Translations under genes and position numbers: made by a program
NCBI RefSeq assembly: GCF_037126465.1
Contig: NC_088204.1
Location: 60,805,771 to 60,869,770, forward strand
DNA from: Ornithodoros turicata
Lineage: Eukaryota > Arthropoda > Arachnida > Ixodida > Argasidae
DNA length: 64,000 nucleotides
Direction of reading: 5' to 3'
Part shown: piece by piece, positions 1 to 12,663 of the stretch
Layout: each line of letters begins with the position of its first letter
Numbering within the stretch: the stretch's first letter is position 1
The notes under the pieces: generated by a model
The model's input: the letters and a program-made list of their open reading frames with translations, nothing else
The model's database searches: none
Told to the model about the DNA's origin: nothing

Positions 1-15
1 TGTTCCACTTTCCAG

Positions 16-78
16 GTATGCTACAACGGCTACTGCAAGAAGATACCTAAGATTAAACCAGAAACATTAGCGGAATAA
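16..78 (+). CDS. Possible terminal coding exon (cysteine-containing tail)
   Basis: A TTTCCAG acceptor at 9-15 is followed by an open phase-0 frame reading VCYNGYCKKIPKIKPETLAE and a TAA at 76-78. An AATAAA overlaps the stop. The CYNGYC pattern resembles the cysteine-rich C-terminus of secreted reprolysin/ADAM-type metalloproteases, but only about 20 residues are visible and upstream exons lie outside the window. The exon could be spurious. Confidence 0.28.
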   Translation, partial: VCYNGYCKKIPKIKPETLAE

Positions 79-97
79 AATGGTTGTCGTTTTTCAG

Positions 98-231
98 AGG
101 ACGTTGCTGTGATAGATAAATATACTATACATGACTGTAGCAGAGTTGCCAAAGAAGTCGCAGAGGAAAGAGTCGCCAGATTCGTGGCTGGCAACAATAA
201 TTACCAGGCTGGATTAGTAAGGGCCCTTTAA
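98..231 (+). CDS. Possible second terminal exon, unrecognised
   Basis: A TTTTTCAG acceptor at 90-97 opens a frame of 43 codons closed by TAA at 229-231. It begins DVAVIDKYTIHDCSR and is rich in charged residues. I do not recognise the family. Lying 20 bp after the preceding candidate exon, it might be an alternative last exon of the same gene or simply a chance open frame. Confidence 0.2.
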
Positions 232-414
232 AGTCACCTTTGGAGGCCTGTATCGCAGTCGAAAACTAATGCCGTTTTAGGGCAGAAAATTCGCACACTC
301 TCAGCCTTCTCTGAGGGGTTCTGCAGCAGCTAGCATTCAAAAATACAGTTCCCTATACGCTTCCCTGTACGTGTTTAGTAGTCATAGGGAGATATGTCCT
401 AGGCTATAACAGAG

Positions 415-1500
415 GGTTTTTCAACAACAACAACTTTATTACAAGACGATGACTGGGGAATTTCATCGCCAGGGGCGATACTCTACCCCATTGCTGGTGG
501 TAATGTGGCGAATGAAATAATGAGCCCCTTCGCAATAAGGACCAAAATCCTATGCTATCCAGAAAGGTGAAGGGAGCTTTGAGGGCAGAGCGTTGGCAGG
601 CTGGATGTGGCCAGGGAGCAAGCAATTTTGTGAGAGAGAGGGGGCGAGAGTCTAGCTCGTTAAAGGACCTGGAGTGTACGGTTCGGGAAGGTAGGTAGTG
701 TGTGCAATGGAATAGAAGAATGGGCTCTAGATCTTCTACAGCACCGCAGTGACTGCAGTGGGGAGAGTCCCAACCTCAAGCGGTAACGCCACTGTGCGGT
801 GAAAGCCACATCGAGGCGCATTCGACAAACGAATGCGGCGTCTTGACGAGAGTTACGTCGAGGCATGCGGAAACTGAGCGCCGGATCAACTCTATTTAGC
901 AGGGCTGGGGGGAGAATGTCAACGGTTCATTGGTGGGTAGCCTGAGGAGTCACGAGGCGTCGAAGTACGGACCGACGATCTCCCCTCAGCAGCGCAATAC
1001 GTGCCCATCTCCGAGACGAGAGAGCTGCTTCGGCGGCACTGTTGGCCTGTTTATTGCCTTCGACACCACCATGGGCTGGAACCCATTGGAAAACCAGCCT
1101 GTGCCCTGCTTCGTAGACTACTTTCCATACACATTCCATACACATACATTTCCACACATCTCCTTAACCAACGGTGCGGATGAGCCTCCTATGCAGGAAT
1201 TTTCAATTGCTTGCACCGCAGATGTTGAGTCAGTGAATACGACCCAATCCCGTTGGGTAAGTGCTGCAGAAAGAAAAGTATGGCATAGAGCTCCGCAGCT
1301 GTGCATGACGTTTGATGCGAAAGGTGACGTCCTTCCAGTACGCCTTCGGATGGGATGACGAATGCCAATGCGGACTTGCCATTTCGAGACACGCCATTGG
1401 TGTATGCGTCGGCAGAGGTAGAAAACTTCAGGAAGGACTTCAGCGGGAACCTGATCTCTGCGGTCCTGGAGGTCCCCAAAGGAAGGGGCCCCCACCAAGC
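415..1500 (-). pseudogene. Non-LTR retrotransposon 3' end with RNase H relic
   Basis: Read on the minus strand, three frames together carry the hallmarks of a LINE RNase H domain: AYTNG (first catalytic Asp changed), TAAELYAI, VFTDSTSAVQAIEN, then VFQWVPAHGGVEGNKQAN. Further down a C2HC-like tail, SPHCSHCGAVEDLEPIL, precedes the 3' end. The 3' end is AATAAAG followed by (TTG)n, seen as caacaacaac at 424-434. At least two frameshifts and stop codons separate the pieces, so this is a dead, 5'-truncated copy. The reverse transcriptase is absent. The (TTG)n tail resembles that of the relic ending near 54738. Confidence 0.75.
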
Positions 1501-1509
1501 CCTTCCGGG

Positions 1510-4260
1510 GCTTGGTGAAGCTCTTTATGACTTCCTAAAGTATGCGCACTGTCATCCTCCTCCTCCTCTGGGACCTGCCAATTTGGAACCCAATTCAAAA
1601 ACAGAACCGGAACTCAGCCAATTCGATTTTAATCTTCTACTCTCGAGCGTTGATAAAGCACGCGCGAAATCTGTATTTAAAAAAAAAACTGAAGAAAGTT
1701 TTCACCTGGCAGGCGGATAATGTTCTAGTATATAATGGGAAGTGAATCAGTCGCTCAAACATTGTGGTTCTCGTGAGCTACTTAGCACGTAGCGCGCTCA
1801 TCAACAAACCCAGTTGGTACAAAAAGTAGTAAAAATTATAAGCGCTCTGAAAATATCCCGAATTGCCCGCTGGAGCAAATATGGGGTCCCTAAAGAAAGA
1901 TCAATCAAGGAGTAAGGGTTAGAAGGGGTGGCTGAGTACTGACGTTATCACAAGCTCACGCGCAGCGAAGCTGTCGAGCAGCTGAAAAACGAAGATGCTT
2001 ACACCCTTCACAAGCTGGTAAAGAAATTTAAGTGGCGCATTATCATCGCAACTCACGTGAGTGATTTCTATCAGGCGGATATCCTGGATATGCGTAAATA
2101 TAAGAAATTTAACAAGGGCTATAAAAGGAGCTATAAGGGATTAAAAAGGGCTATAAATATATCTTAACGGTCACAGATACACTATCGACGTACCTGTACA
2201 CGGTCCCCATTCGCACAAGGCGCCCGCAAGAAATAAAGAAAGTTTTCCAACGAGTTTTCTTTCATGGAATTCCGAAGAATCTCCACTGATCGTAGAAGCG
2301 AATTTTGGGGTTCCCCCATTCGTCAGTCTTTTCAGTCGCTACTAAACCATTATGTAACACAGAGTGGTATGAAAGCGGCCTCGTGTGCACGCGTACAAAG
2401 GACAATTAGAGAAAGAATAGCCAGACATTTCACTAGTACGGGAAAGTTTTAAGGAACTGTAAACTGAAATTTGACCCCCCTGTTTCTGTGTAAGACCTGG
2501 TAGTGTTTGCCTGTGTGATGCCTCACATAGAGCACAAGCACTCAAAGCGCGTTAATTATTACACAGCATAAATTCGAAAAATAAATCGGACGGTAGGTTC
2601 TGCCCCGTAACAGCAAAAAAAGTCATGATGGGAGTACTCCCGTCACGTGATACCTAAGTAATACACAATGAACTTATGACCGGCTACTAATCTCCAACAA
2701 ACACTACTTTTAGAATCACATGAATTACTGAGACAATTCTTCAATATATCGAAGAAACATTATCCCAAAATACTGTCAGCGCGGTCAGCGCCCTCCTCCC
2801 AACTCTCTCCCAACTCTCTCTCCTCTCTCCTCCCAACCATATAACGCACGGCGACGGCGTTTATTGCGGCCTTGCGAGGTTTGTGTACGCTAAAAAGTTC
2901 ATTTCCTGCCGAAATTGAACAAAGCTTCACCTGACAGCGATGCCAGGTATCTACTGTAATGTTCGGGGATACACTAAGAGTGCTCTTTCGACAAGGGACG
3001 TTGTGTACCACAAGATTCCAACGAAAATGCACAGACACGAAAGTTGTTGCAAGCGCATGGTCAAGACATTCGTGAGCCATGTCGTATTTGCTCAACCCAT
3101 TTCTCTGACGAGTCGTACGAAATGGTAGCAGCGGACGGTCGAAAACTTCTCACACGGATCGCAGTCCCGACACCAGTGCTTTACCTTGTAACGTCTGTCG
3201 ATGCGAACACCAGTGCACACGAGGTATGTATTTACCGATACACAGGAATGATACATATATGTGGTTCACTTCAAATTCAAATCAATTTTTGTGATGCCTA
3301 AGCTGCGTAATGCACCAAACGCACTATGCCCCTTCCCCTGGGGAACCCTCAGCTCTCGCAGAATATAAGTGCCAAATTGATTATGCGCTATAGATACTGA
3401 CTGTATTCTTCATTCATATCAGCGACACAGGCTTCCATCGTGACTGACAAGAATGTGAGGAAGTAAAAGTGTTTCAACGCATGATTTACCGTCAACACCT
3501 CTCAACCTTTATCCAGTGTTTTCCAGTTATCCAGTTTATTCAACACCTCTTGTCTATACACACTCACCACTTGTGGAACCACTTGTGGAACCAGCTGTTG
3601 AGTCATTCTTGAAATCTGAAGACAACAGTTTTGAATGGCCTGCTGATACGTGACTTCAAACAAGCTGCTTGAAACAACTTCTGATACAAGAGCAGATACT
3701 AAAAGCTCTTCTACTTTGCAGTGTTGTGCCTTCTGCTTCACCAGACCAGAAGTAGTATCTCAAATGTGCATCATATCCAGAACTTCCGGTGCATCTCACA
3801 AAGTGGCCACAGGAGTTCGCGTCACGCTTCTCACCACAAAAGCCTAGTGCCCAAGTGAACACAATTTATCTTGGAAACGTCGGCCAGAAGTGAACAAGAT
3901 GGCTGCAGGGAACATCCTGCTGTCGTGCACAATCCTTTTCAATGGGACCAGTGCAGCCAAGGTGTGAATTCATAGCGGCTTATGTTTTCACAGATTCAAA
4001 TGACACCTTGTAGTATTTGCTGTTGACCAAGTTCCCTGGTTACTCGAGCTGATTAATATTAAGGTCACCTCAACAGACCTCAACTACAACACCTACCAGC
4101 AAGGTCGCAGGCTCCCTTTCGCAACACAGGTAGGATTAGCAGAACTCACGGCCATCAGAGACTGAAACATCCAAATAATCTTACTGAAACACAAGCTTTC
4201 GAATAGTGTGTGTCCTTCATTAGGCATGATACAGACACACATGGTACAGATATTTATACT
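1510..4260. other. No recognisable gene
   Basis: Only short frames without family resemblance are present. There is a pyrimidine-rich stretch near 2795-2835 and nothing with splice-consistent coding potential that I can defend. Confidence 0.5.
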
Positions 4261-4317
4261 GATGTACATTAGAGAAAGGGAACGAAGAAGGTAGTAAGGA
4301 GGAAATCGAAATTCTTG

Positions 4318-5960
4318 TTAGAAAGTAGTGAGGGCACAAAAAATATAATACAAAACAAGGCATAGGATATAGGAACAATGGCTACCAGTGTCGAAGAGCA
4401 CCCGAACAAGACTAGTGCCGGTGTTTCCGATGGCGAAAGCTCGAGCAGTTTGCAACAAAACAAACTGAGTTCGTCGGAGGCACGCTGCTGTGGTCACCGG
4501 TGAATTGGATGCGCTTGAACTGTCTCGGTGCTCCCGGTTGGGTATCTGGATTTGTGATCCCGGGTCGGGGGTATGGACGGCGTTGACGGCAGCCGGAGAG
4601 CGATCAGGACGGCTTGGTTGAATGTCGTGAAGCAGTGAAAGGTGGTGCCCACGACATGTCATGCATGTGAGTGATCTCGACGATCGACATTCCCGCGCTA
4701 AATGGTTGCGTTTGCCGCATTTGAAGCAACAGCGATTGGCCGCGAGAAGCCTTCGCTTCTCAGACGGAGGAAGCGTGGCTTGACATTCCGTTATCCCATG
4801 GGCAATGCTGTTGCATAACGGGCAACTCCGTGGAGGACTGCTTGTCGGTGTCGATTGTGCTGTTAAGGACAAGGCTGTCGGGGGAGCATCACTGAAGGAG
4901 TCTGAAGATTCACGTGCGGGAGGCTTGCAATGGGCGAGGCCGGCAGTCTTCTCGACTTTCTATGTGACTACAAAAAAACTTCATTACGTCTTCGACGGCT
5001 TTGATCCGTTCTGCGGTAAGGATGTCGCTCGTAACAGACTGAGGCAGTGGACCCGGTGGTGGGGCCGGTCGACTCAGCGCGCTCGATCTGCCGTTGCCGA
5101 AACTCTACGGTCAGCTCCTCAGGAAGGCAGCGCATCACAACGCGATGCAGTATCACCGCGTAAGTTGATTAGGGAACGCCGAGGTTGTTGAGCCAGCCCG
5201 TTCTGAACTTGATTGAGTCGTAGAGATACCTCAGCTTCTCGACGTCCTTCTCAGCTGCTACAGGATGAAGACTTAAGAGCTTGTCGATGTGTGCGTCCAC
5301 GAGTGCTGCCTGTCGTCCGAATCTTTGTTGCAGTGTACTGATGGCCGTATCGAAATTGTAATCAGTAATCCCAATCCATTCGATGGCTCGCCTAGCAGGT
5401 CCGGACAGATAAGAGAGAAGATATTTCAACTTCTCCTATCTTTGGCAGGGAAGCACACTCATGAATCGTTGTCCGGTAGTGGTCCCAAAATCCCTGCCAA
5501 TCATCCACCTTGCCCGAGAATGCAGGCATGTGCAACTTGGGAAGAACGACGGACCGAACCGTGGCTGACTGGTGGCTACCGGCGGCTATTGAAGGTGCAG
5601 TTTGCGGGCGTTGATCGGAGAGAGCTGTGGGAGCAACCGCAGAGCTTCGTATGAGGCGTTGGGCCATGGAAACCGCGAGGCAGATGTCGTCCTGATACCG
5701 ACTGGCCGCTGTGAAATCTTCCTCGAACTGCTCGTCGCTTATTCCTGCTTGAACGGTTGTGTCGAGATCCTTGAGCTCCCTAGACTTCTGCTCAAGGAGG
5801 CGCGCCGTATTTTCGACTTCGGGGAGCGAGGGCTCATCACTACTGGGGAGGGCTTCGAGCTGATGAATGAGCCTCGTAACGGCGGCGCGGAGCCCTGCCT
5901 CGGGCCTTCTGGTCTCGATTCATGGCTGGATCGACGATGATATCCGGCTCGACGGACCAA
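4318..5960 (-). pseudogene. BEL/Pao retrotransposon gag relic
   Basis: Minus-strand frames, broken by frameshifts near 5429 and 5169, encode a BEL/Pao-type Gag. There is an N-terminal region at 5960-5740, then the conserved block beginning LPKLHMPAFSGKVDDW (5560-5510) and SGPARRAIEWIGIT, then zinc-knuckle motifs (CFKCGKRNHLARECRSS near 4700 and CMTCRGHH). The frame ends just after the start of the aspartic protease, VRVLFDTGSHCSYI, near 4375. Reverse transcriptase and integrase are missing: the element is truncated at about 4320. The LTR lies immediately upstream. Confidence 0.8.
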
Positions 5961-5964
5961 AATA

Positions 5965-6276
5965 ATGTAGACAAAGGAGACCAGACCCGATACCAGCAGC
6001 TGACTTTACTAGAAGTGCACTGAGCCGTAGCTCAGCCTACAAGCGAATCACCAAAGCGCGAGACCCCCGCGCCCCCATTCTCCTCTTCGTTCTCAATCTT
6101 TAACACACAGGCTTTGCGTAGTTGAATTTTCTGTTACAATAATTCTATCTGCAACAATGACATAAAAGGTACATGTAGTAAAAGATAAAAAGAACAAGCT
6201 TGTACAATTGCAATATGCAAATACCATGCTCGGGAATGCTTAGTGGCCCTGTGGTCCACAACAGGATCTTGTAACA
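5965..6276 (-). mobile_element. BEL/Pao 5' LTR (about 312 bp)
   Basis: On the minus strand the segment begins TGTTACAAG and ends TCTACA, i.e. TG...CA termini. It is followed at once by TTATTTTGGTCCGTCGAGCC, the kind of primer-binding/leader sequence found next to BEL/Pao LTRs, and then by the gag frame. Boundaries are inferred from the termini because no second LTR is present for comparison. Confidence 0.6.
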
Positions 6277-6900
6277 GAGGGTTAAGAAAAAGCTTGAAGC
6301 TGCGGTCAAGTCCCGTGCATGTGCTGAGCTAAACCCGTGGATGCAGCGTACTCCACCTTTACAGGTGTAGTTCCAGTTCTGAGGGAGATGCAGAGCTTCT
6401 GCTTAGCATGTGGAGAAGTATGAGCTTACGTATACAAATGAGCTGTCATTCAGGAAATAATGTATACAAGCTTCGAGATAATGTGTCTAGGTTTGACCTG
6501 GCACGCTTTCAACATCCATGACAGCAATGAGGGACCATGTTTCGATAAAAAGAGCATAGGGAAGACACTTAGCCATGACCATATCTTCGCAGAGGATGCA
6601 GATCACCTCCAGAGTGAAACACCAACAGCTTGCAAAGATATGAGCTACAGTGAAATAGTAGCAGCCTGCAAAAGGCCTGAGCCTTTTGCAGGCCGCTACA
6701 ACTACACGCTACCAATGGCTACAATCGGACTGGTATAAGGAGAACATGGGAAATTTATAATAAGAAATTGAGAATGTGTTGCAAAGATGGATGTGCACAG
6801 AAAAGGTCTAAAATTTTTGTCAACGATAGGGATGCCTCTGAAGCCTCTGTTGATGCCATTGGCATGACCCCACCTGAGGCCTTCGTATAGTGATAAACTC
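6277..6900. other. No recognisable gene
   Basis: A short perfect inverted repeat (GCCTGCAAAAGG / CCTTTTGCAGGC) at 6664-6695 is the only structure seen. The 92-codon plus-strand frame starting at 6460 has no recognisable motif. Confidence 0.45.
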
Positions 6901-6904
6901 CTGA

Positions 6905-7330
6905 ACTCGAAATGTTTTATTTATTCATTTATTTATTTCTATTTCTCTGGTGCCCATGAATGCCCAGAGGGCCTCCCTAACGGTGCACCACACAAACAGT
7001 CAATACAAAGAAATGAATTAAAACACCATAATTACATAAAATAAAACAAAAACATCAATACTACAACAAAGACAAGACCATGTAGATGGCGAGACAACAA
7101 CTGGTCTAGCTTTGGACACATCATGAAGAAGGCATCGAAGTTGGCGTACGGTGCCAAATAGGTCACCACTGAACAGATAAAGAAAAACGGAATGGGAGTT
7201 AAATACATTGTGAAGCCTCAAAGAAGGCGATTTCTCGTAACTGTTACCACATACATAAAATGTTTTGTGGGTTCTATTGTTGCAATGTGGAACATAGAAA
7301 TTGAGCCTTGATACGATCACAGCTGAATCA
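6905..7330 (-). mobile_element. LINE/SINE-like 3' tail with AAAT repeats
   Basis: On the minus strand a non-coding segment containing GGGCATTCATGGGCACCAGAG runs into an (AAATAAATAAATG)n tail at about 6945-6915. This looks like the 3' terminus of a non-LTR element or SINE. No coding part remains, so the family is not assigned. Confidence 0.4.
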
Positions 7331-7360
7331 ATATATATATATATATAGAGAGAGAGAGAT
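7325..7360. repeat. TA/GA microsatellite at the array edge
   Basis: (TA)n followed by (GA)n lies exactly where the 287-bp tandem array begins. A short TA run (about 11066-11078) also lies at its far edge. Confidence 0.85.
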
Positions 7361-10300
7361 ACTTATTGAACGATGTGGCAGCACCAGAGGACACGTGTTT
7401 CGCCGTGTTTGCGGCTCGTCAGCTCTGGGTAGCTGCGCATCGTTTGGAATTAGCAAACCAGGGGTCGCTCAGCGAGCGATATACACCTGGGAGGGTGACT
7501 GAGCACTCCTCAATGCCACAGTGCAAGCCAGTGAATTATAATGAGGGGAAAAAAGCCATTAGAGAAACAACTAAATGACACTAGACGTGTTTGAAATTCA
7601 AAAAACAGATTAATATGGCTTCTATGGCTGCACGCAGAGAAACAGATACTCATTGAACGATGCGACAGCACCAGAGGACACGTGTTTCGCCGTGTTTGCG
7701 GCTCGTCAGCTCGGGGTAGCTGCGCATCGTTCGGAATTGGCAAACCAGGGGTCGCTCATCGAGCCATATACACCTGGGAGGGTGACTGAGCACTCCTCAA
7801 TGCCACAGTGCAAGCCAGTGAATTATAATGAGAAAAAAAGCCATTAAAGAAACAAGTAAATGACACTAGACGCGTTTGAAACTAAAAAAAATTAGATTAA
7901 TATGGCTTCTATGGCTGCACGCAGAGAAACACATACTCATTGAACGCTGCGACAGCACCAGAGGACGCGTGTTTCGCCGTGTTTGCGGGTCGTCAGCTCT
8001 GGGTAGCTGCGCATCGTTCGGAATTGGCAAACCAGGGGTCGCTCATCGAGCCATATACACCTGGGAGGGTGACTGAGCACTCCTCAATGCCACAGTGCAA
8101 GCCAATGAATTATAATCAGGGGAAAAAGCCACTAAAGAAACAAGTAAATGACACTAGACGTGTTTGAAATTCAAAATTACGGATTAATATGGCTTCTATG
8201 GCTGCACGCAGAGAAACAGATACTCATTGAACGATGCGACAGCGCCAGAGGACACGTGTTTCGCCGTGTTTGCGGCTCGTCAGCTCGGGGTAGCTGCCCA
8301 TCGTTCGGAATTGGCAAACCAGGGGTCGCTCAGCGAGCGATATACACCTGGGAAGGTGACTGAGCACTCCTCAATGCCACAGTGCAAGCCAGTGAATTAT
8401 AATGAGAAAAAAAGCCATTAAAGAAACAAGTAAATGACACTAGACGCGTTTGAAACTAAAAAAAATTAGATTAATATGGCTTCTATGGCTGCACGCAGAG
8501 AAACACATACTCATTGAACGCTGCGACAGCACCAGAGGACACGTGTTTCGCCGTGTTTGCGGGTCGTCAGCTCTGGGTAGCTGCGCATCGTTCGGAATTG
8601 GCAAACCAGGGGTCGCTCATCGAGCCATATACACCTGGGAGGGTGACTGAGCACTCCTCAATGCCACAGTGCAAGCCAGTGAATTATAATGAGAAAAAAA
8701 GCCATTAAAGAAACAAGTAAATGACACTAGACGTGTTTGAAATTCAAAATTACAGATTAATATGGCTTCTATGGCTGCACGCAGAGAAACACATACTCAC
8801 TGAACGATGCGACAGCACCAGAGGACACGTATTTCGCCGTGTGTGCGGCTCGTCAGCTCTGGGTAGCTGCGCATCGTTCGGAATTGGCAAACCAGGGGTC
8901 GCTCAGCAAGCGAAATACACCTGGGAGGGTGACTGAGCACTCCTCAATGCTACAGTGCAAGCCAATGAATTATAATGAGAAAAAAGCCATTAAAGAATAG
9001 ATGACACTAGACGTGTCTGAAATTCAAAATTACAGATTAATATGGCTTCTATGGCTGCACGCAGAGAAACAGATACTCATTGAACGATGCGACAGCACCA
9101 GAGGACACGTGTTTCGGCGTGTTTGCGGCTCGTCAGCTCTGGGTAGCTGCGCATCGTTCGGAATTGGCAAACCAAGGGTCGCTCAGCGAGCGATATACAC
9201 CTGAAAGGGTGAGCACTACTCAATGCCACAGTGCAAGTCAGTCAATTATAATGAGAAAAAAGCCATTAAAGAAACAAGTAAATGACACTAGACGTCTTTG
9301 AAGTTCAAAATTACAGATTAATATGGCTTCTATGGCTCCACGCAGAGAAACAGATACTCATTGAACGATGCGACAGCACCAGAGGACACGTGTTTCGCCG
9401 TGTTTGCGGCTCGTCAGCTCTGGGTAGCTGCGCATCGTTCGGAATTGGCAAACCAGGGGTCGCTCAGCGAGCGATATACACCTGGAAGGGTGACTGAGCA
9501 CTCCTCAATGCCACAGTGCAAGCCAGTGAATTATAATGAGGGGGAAAAAGCCATTAAAGAAACAAGTAAATGACACTAGACGTGTTTGAAATTCAAAATT
9601 GCAGATTAATATGGCTTCTATGGCTCCACGCAGAGAAACAGATACTCATGGAACGATGCGACAGCACCAGAGGACACGTGCTTCTCTGTGTATGCGGCTC
9701 GTCAGCTCTGGGTAGCTGCGCATCTTTCGGAATTGGCAAACCAGGGGTCGCTCAGCGAGCAATATGCACCTGGAAGGGTGACTGAGCGCTCCTCAATGCC
9801 ACAGTGCAAGCCAGTGAATTATAATGAGAAAAAAGCCATTAAAGAAACAAGTAAATGACACTAGACGTGTTTGAAATCCAAAATTACAGATTAATATGGC
9901 TTCTATGGCTGCACGCAGAGAAACAGGTACTCATTGAACGATGCGACAGCACCAGAGGACATGTGTTTCGCTGTGTTTGCAGCTCGTCAGCTCTGGGTAG
10001 CTGCGCATCGTTCGGAATTGGCAAACCAAGGGTCGCTCAGCGAGCGATATACACCTGGAAGGGTGAGCACTACTCAATGCCACAGTGCAAGTCAGTGAAT
10101 TATAATGAGAAAAAAGCCATTAAAGAAACAAGTAAATGACACTAGACGTGTTTGAAGTTCAAAATTACAGATTAATATGACTTCTATGGCTGCACGCAGA
10201 GAAACAGATACTCATTGAACGATGCGACAGCACCAGAGGACACGTGTTTCCCCGTGTTTGCGGCTCGTCGGCTCTGGGTAGCTGCGCATCGTTCGGAATT

Positions 10301-10400
10301 GGCAAACCAGGGGTCGCTCAGCGAGCGATATACACCTGGGAGGGTGACTGAGCACTCCTCAATGCCACAGTGCAAGCCAGTGAATTATAATTATGGAAAA
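7356..10400 (+). repeat. Tandem array, ~287-bp unit, 11 direct copies
   Basis: A unit beginning ATGACACTAGACG recurs near 7575, 7860, 8148, 8434, 8721, 9001, 9283, 9570, 9856 and 10137 after a partial first copy. Spacing is 280-288 bp. Copies differ by scattered substitutions and small indels. Variant linkage shows higher-order structure: copies at 7860 and 8434 share GAAACTAAAAAAAATTAG and CATCGAGCC; copies at 9001 and 9856 share GGGTGAGCACTACTC. Two overlapping frames of 60-70 codons recur in each unit but do not continue across unit borders. They look like consequences of the repeat and are not genes. Confidence 0.95.
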
Positions 10401-10404
10401 AAAT

Positions 10405-11066
10405 GAATTTCAAACTCAAAATTTCAAAAATTATGAATTTCAAACACGTCTAGTGTGATTTACTTGTTTCTTTAATGGCTTTTTTTTCTCTTATTATAAT
10501 TCACTGGCTTGCACTCTGGTATTTAGGAGTGCTCAGTCACCCTCCCAGGTGTATAGCGCCCGCTTAGCGACCCCTGGTTTGCCAATTCCGAACGATGCGC
10601 AGCTACCCAGAGCTGACGAGCCGCAAACACGGCGAAACGCGTGTCCTCTGGTGCTGTCGCATCGTTCAATGAGTATCTGTTTCTCTGCATGCAGCCATAG
10701 AAGCCATATTAATCTGTAATTTTGAATTTCAAACACGCTAGTGTCATTTACTTGTTTATTTAATGGCTTTTTCCCCTTCATTATAATTCACTGGCTTGCA
10801 CTGTGGCATTGAGGAGTGCTCAGTCACCCTCCCAGGTGTATATCGCTCGCTGAGCGACCCCTGGTTTGCCAATTCCGAACGATGCGCAGCTACCCAGAGC
10901 TGACGAGCCGCAAACACGGCGAAACCGTGTCCTCTGGTGCTGTCGCGTCGTTCAATGAGTATTTGTTTCTCTGCGTGCAGCCATAGAAGTCATATTAATC
11001 TGTAATCTTGAATTTCAAACACGTCTAGTGTCATTTACTTGTTTCTTTAATTTCTTTTTTCCCTCA
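10405..11066 (-). repeat. Two inverted copies of the 287-bp unit (fold-back end)
   Basis: From about 10430 the same unit appears in reverse complement twice (about 10430-10745 and 10735-11060). The turn-around near 10400-10440 is an AT-rich junction containing repeated TTCAAA/TGAATTTC. The last direct copies and these two could form a long hairpin of about 600 bp per arm. Confidence 0.92.
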
Positions 11067-12135
11067 TATATATATCGATTATAGGCAAGGCGATAGCCTA
11101 TGTTCTCTTAGAGCTTATGGACTGGAACGTGTTTGTGGCAAACACCTGTGCACTGAACAGAAGAGAAAAAAAGCATACATACATTGTGTTACTGGTTGGT
11201 GTGAGGTAGCACTTGCAAACTGATATGAACACAGTATGGGGATGTTCTCCTTCATTGTTTGCTTGTTGTTTACTGCTATCACTTGTATGCTCATTCATAA
11301 ACACAGTGATCAATAAAGCAACATTACAAGCTTTGATGTCTGTAGAATGTATTTTACTGTATAGTGGCTGTCTGCTTATTTCAGAAAGGTATATGGCAGA
11401 CCTATATTGCTCATGAAAGGAATACTGTTGTGATCAAGCAGTGTTCACGACCAAACCATCCACTGTACTGCTGTCAACATGGGAGGCCTTCAATGCTGCC
11501 TACAAGTACCTGAAAGAAAAGTGAGAGCTTCATCTCAGTGAAAGTGGATAAACACATGGTCAGACAGCACCTACTGCATCACACGTCAAAAAGGCAAAAA
11601 CCTTTGTATGCTTCAGAGGGAAAGTTTTCCCTTATGGCATGTACAGCACACGCTTCGAAGACTTTTATGCAGTGCTTTCTTTCCTAATGGTCCCCAGAGC
11701 CACCTGGTAAACTGTTTGTAGGCAACGTACCGAAACTCCCTGCATGTACCATGGACAGCGTAAAATTACGATATGTAACTTTACTAATAGCAAACCGAAG
11801 GTACACATGAATTAACTCACTTGTTCACTTTGCTGTTTCTCTTAACAGCGTACTCGTCGCTTTCTCTCACGTAGCAGTAGGATACCTGGAGCAACTCAGT
11901 CTTCAGCCACAGTATTTCAAAGTACAGATTTCTTGAAATGCAACCGCTGCGCTGCTTCAGTAACGTCTCATTTCGCGGCAACAAAGGCATTCTTCTGCCG
12001 TCGGCATCAGCATGCATTTGCCGCAAGGACACCTGAACCGAAAGAGCAATGCCATATTTCCGCTGTGAGGTTCTCAACATTTTCATTACCCATGAAGACT
12101 TATTTCCCACGGCGGCCAGGTGACGGCGATGACGG
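11067..12135. other. No recognisable gene
   Basis: Short frames only. I see no splice-supported coding segment, conserved domain or terminal-repeat pair. Confidence 0.45.
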
Positions 12136-12138
12136 TAA

Positions 12139-12481
12139 GGGCCAGTTCTCACTTGGCGACGTCCGACGCGGCGTCGTGAGCGGGCGGCGGAAATAGACGC
12201 GCATTTCCGGAGTCGGGAGAGGAGAGACGTCGAGTAAAAAAAACTGCCATGCCGAACTTCTTTCACGACGTCGGCGAGAGCTGCCGAGAACGACAGTTGG
12301 CGACCAATTAGGTGACACAGAAAGTCCACGCCCCCTGATTTTTCGTCTGCTTTGGACGACGGAAGGCCACTGAAGTGGGAACATGAAAATCGTGCGCGCT
12401 GACGGGGCGGCGGAAATGTGCCTCTACTTCCGCCGGCCGCTCACGACGCCGCGTCGGGCGTCGCCAAGTGAGAACTGGCCC
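12139..12481. mobile_element. Harbinger-like MITE (343 bp)
   Basis: Inverted terminal repeats of about 55 bp begin GGGCCAGTTCTCACTTGGCG at both ends, the right one in reverse complement. Perfect TAA duplications flank the element at 12136-12138 and 12482-12484. A 3-bp TWA target duplication with GGGCC-type ends is characteristic of PIF/Harbinger. No transposase is present, and the interior is GC-rich. Confidence 0.8.
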
Positions 12482-12663
12482 TAATTCATCCTCCGTCGAC
12501 GATCCCGCGGATGATGCCGTGCCATGCTGCGTCTACCGCGCGCACTCGTAAGAACAAAAGTTTTGCGGGCGTGACTGCTGGACTATCGCAAGCTCGCGGG
12601 CATTCAAGTTTGGAAAAATCAACATCACACGACGTGGACCTCAAAACAACATTATGGCTTCGC

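Noticed and set aside
7366..10406. Recurring 60-95 codon frames in the 287-bp units as a repeat protein family
   Set aside because: Frames in two phases recur only because the DNA repeats. They do not continue across unit borders, and stops fall in different places among copies.
7356..11066. CRISPR array
   Set aside because: The unit is about 287 bp with no short-repeat/unique-spacer pattern, and the DNA is eukaryotic.
11817..12329. 170-codon minus-strand frame as a gene
   Set aside because: It runs into the Harbinger-like MITE arm and has no motif or splice support.
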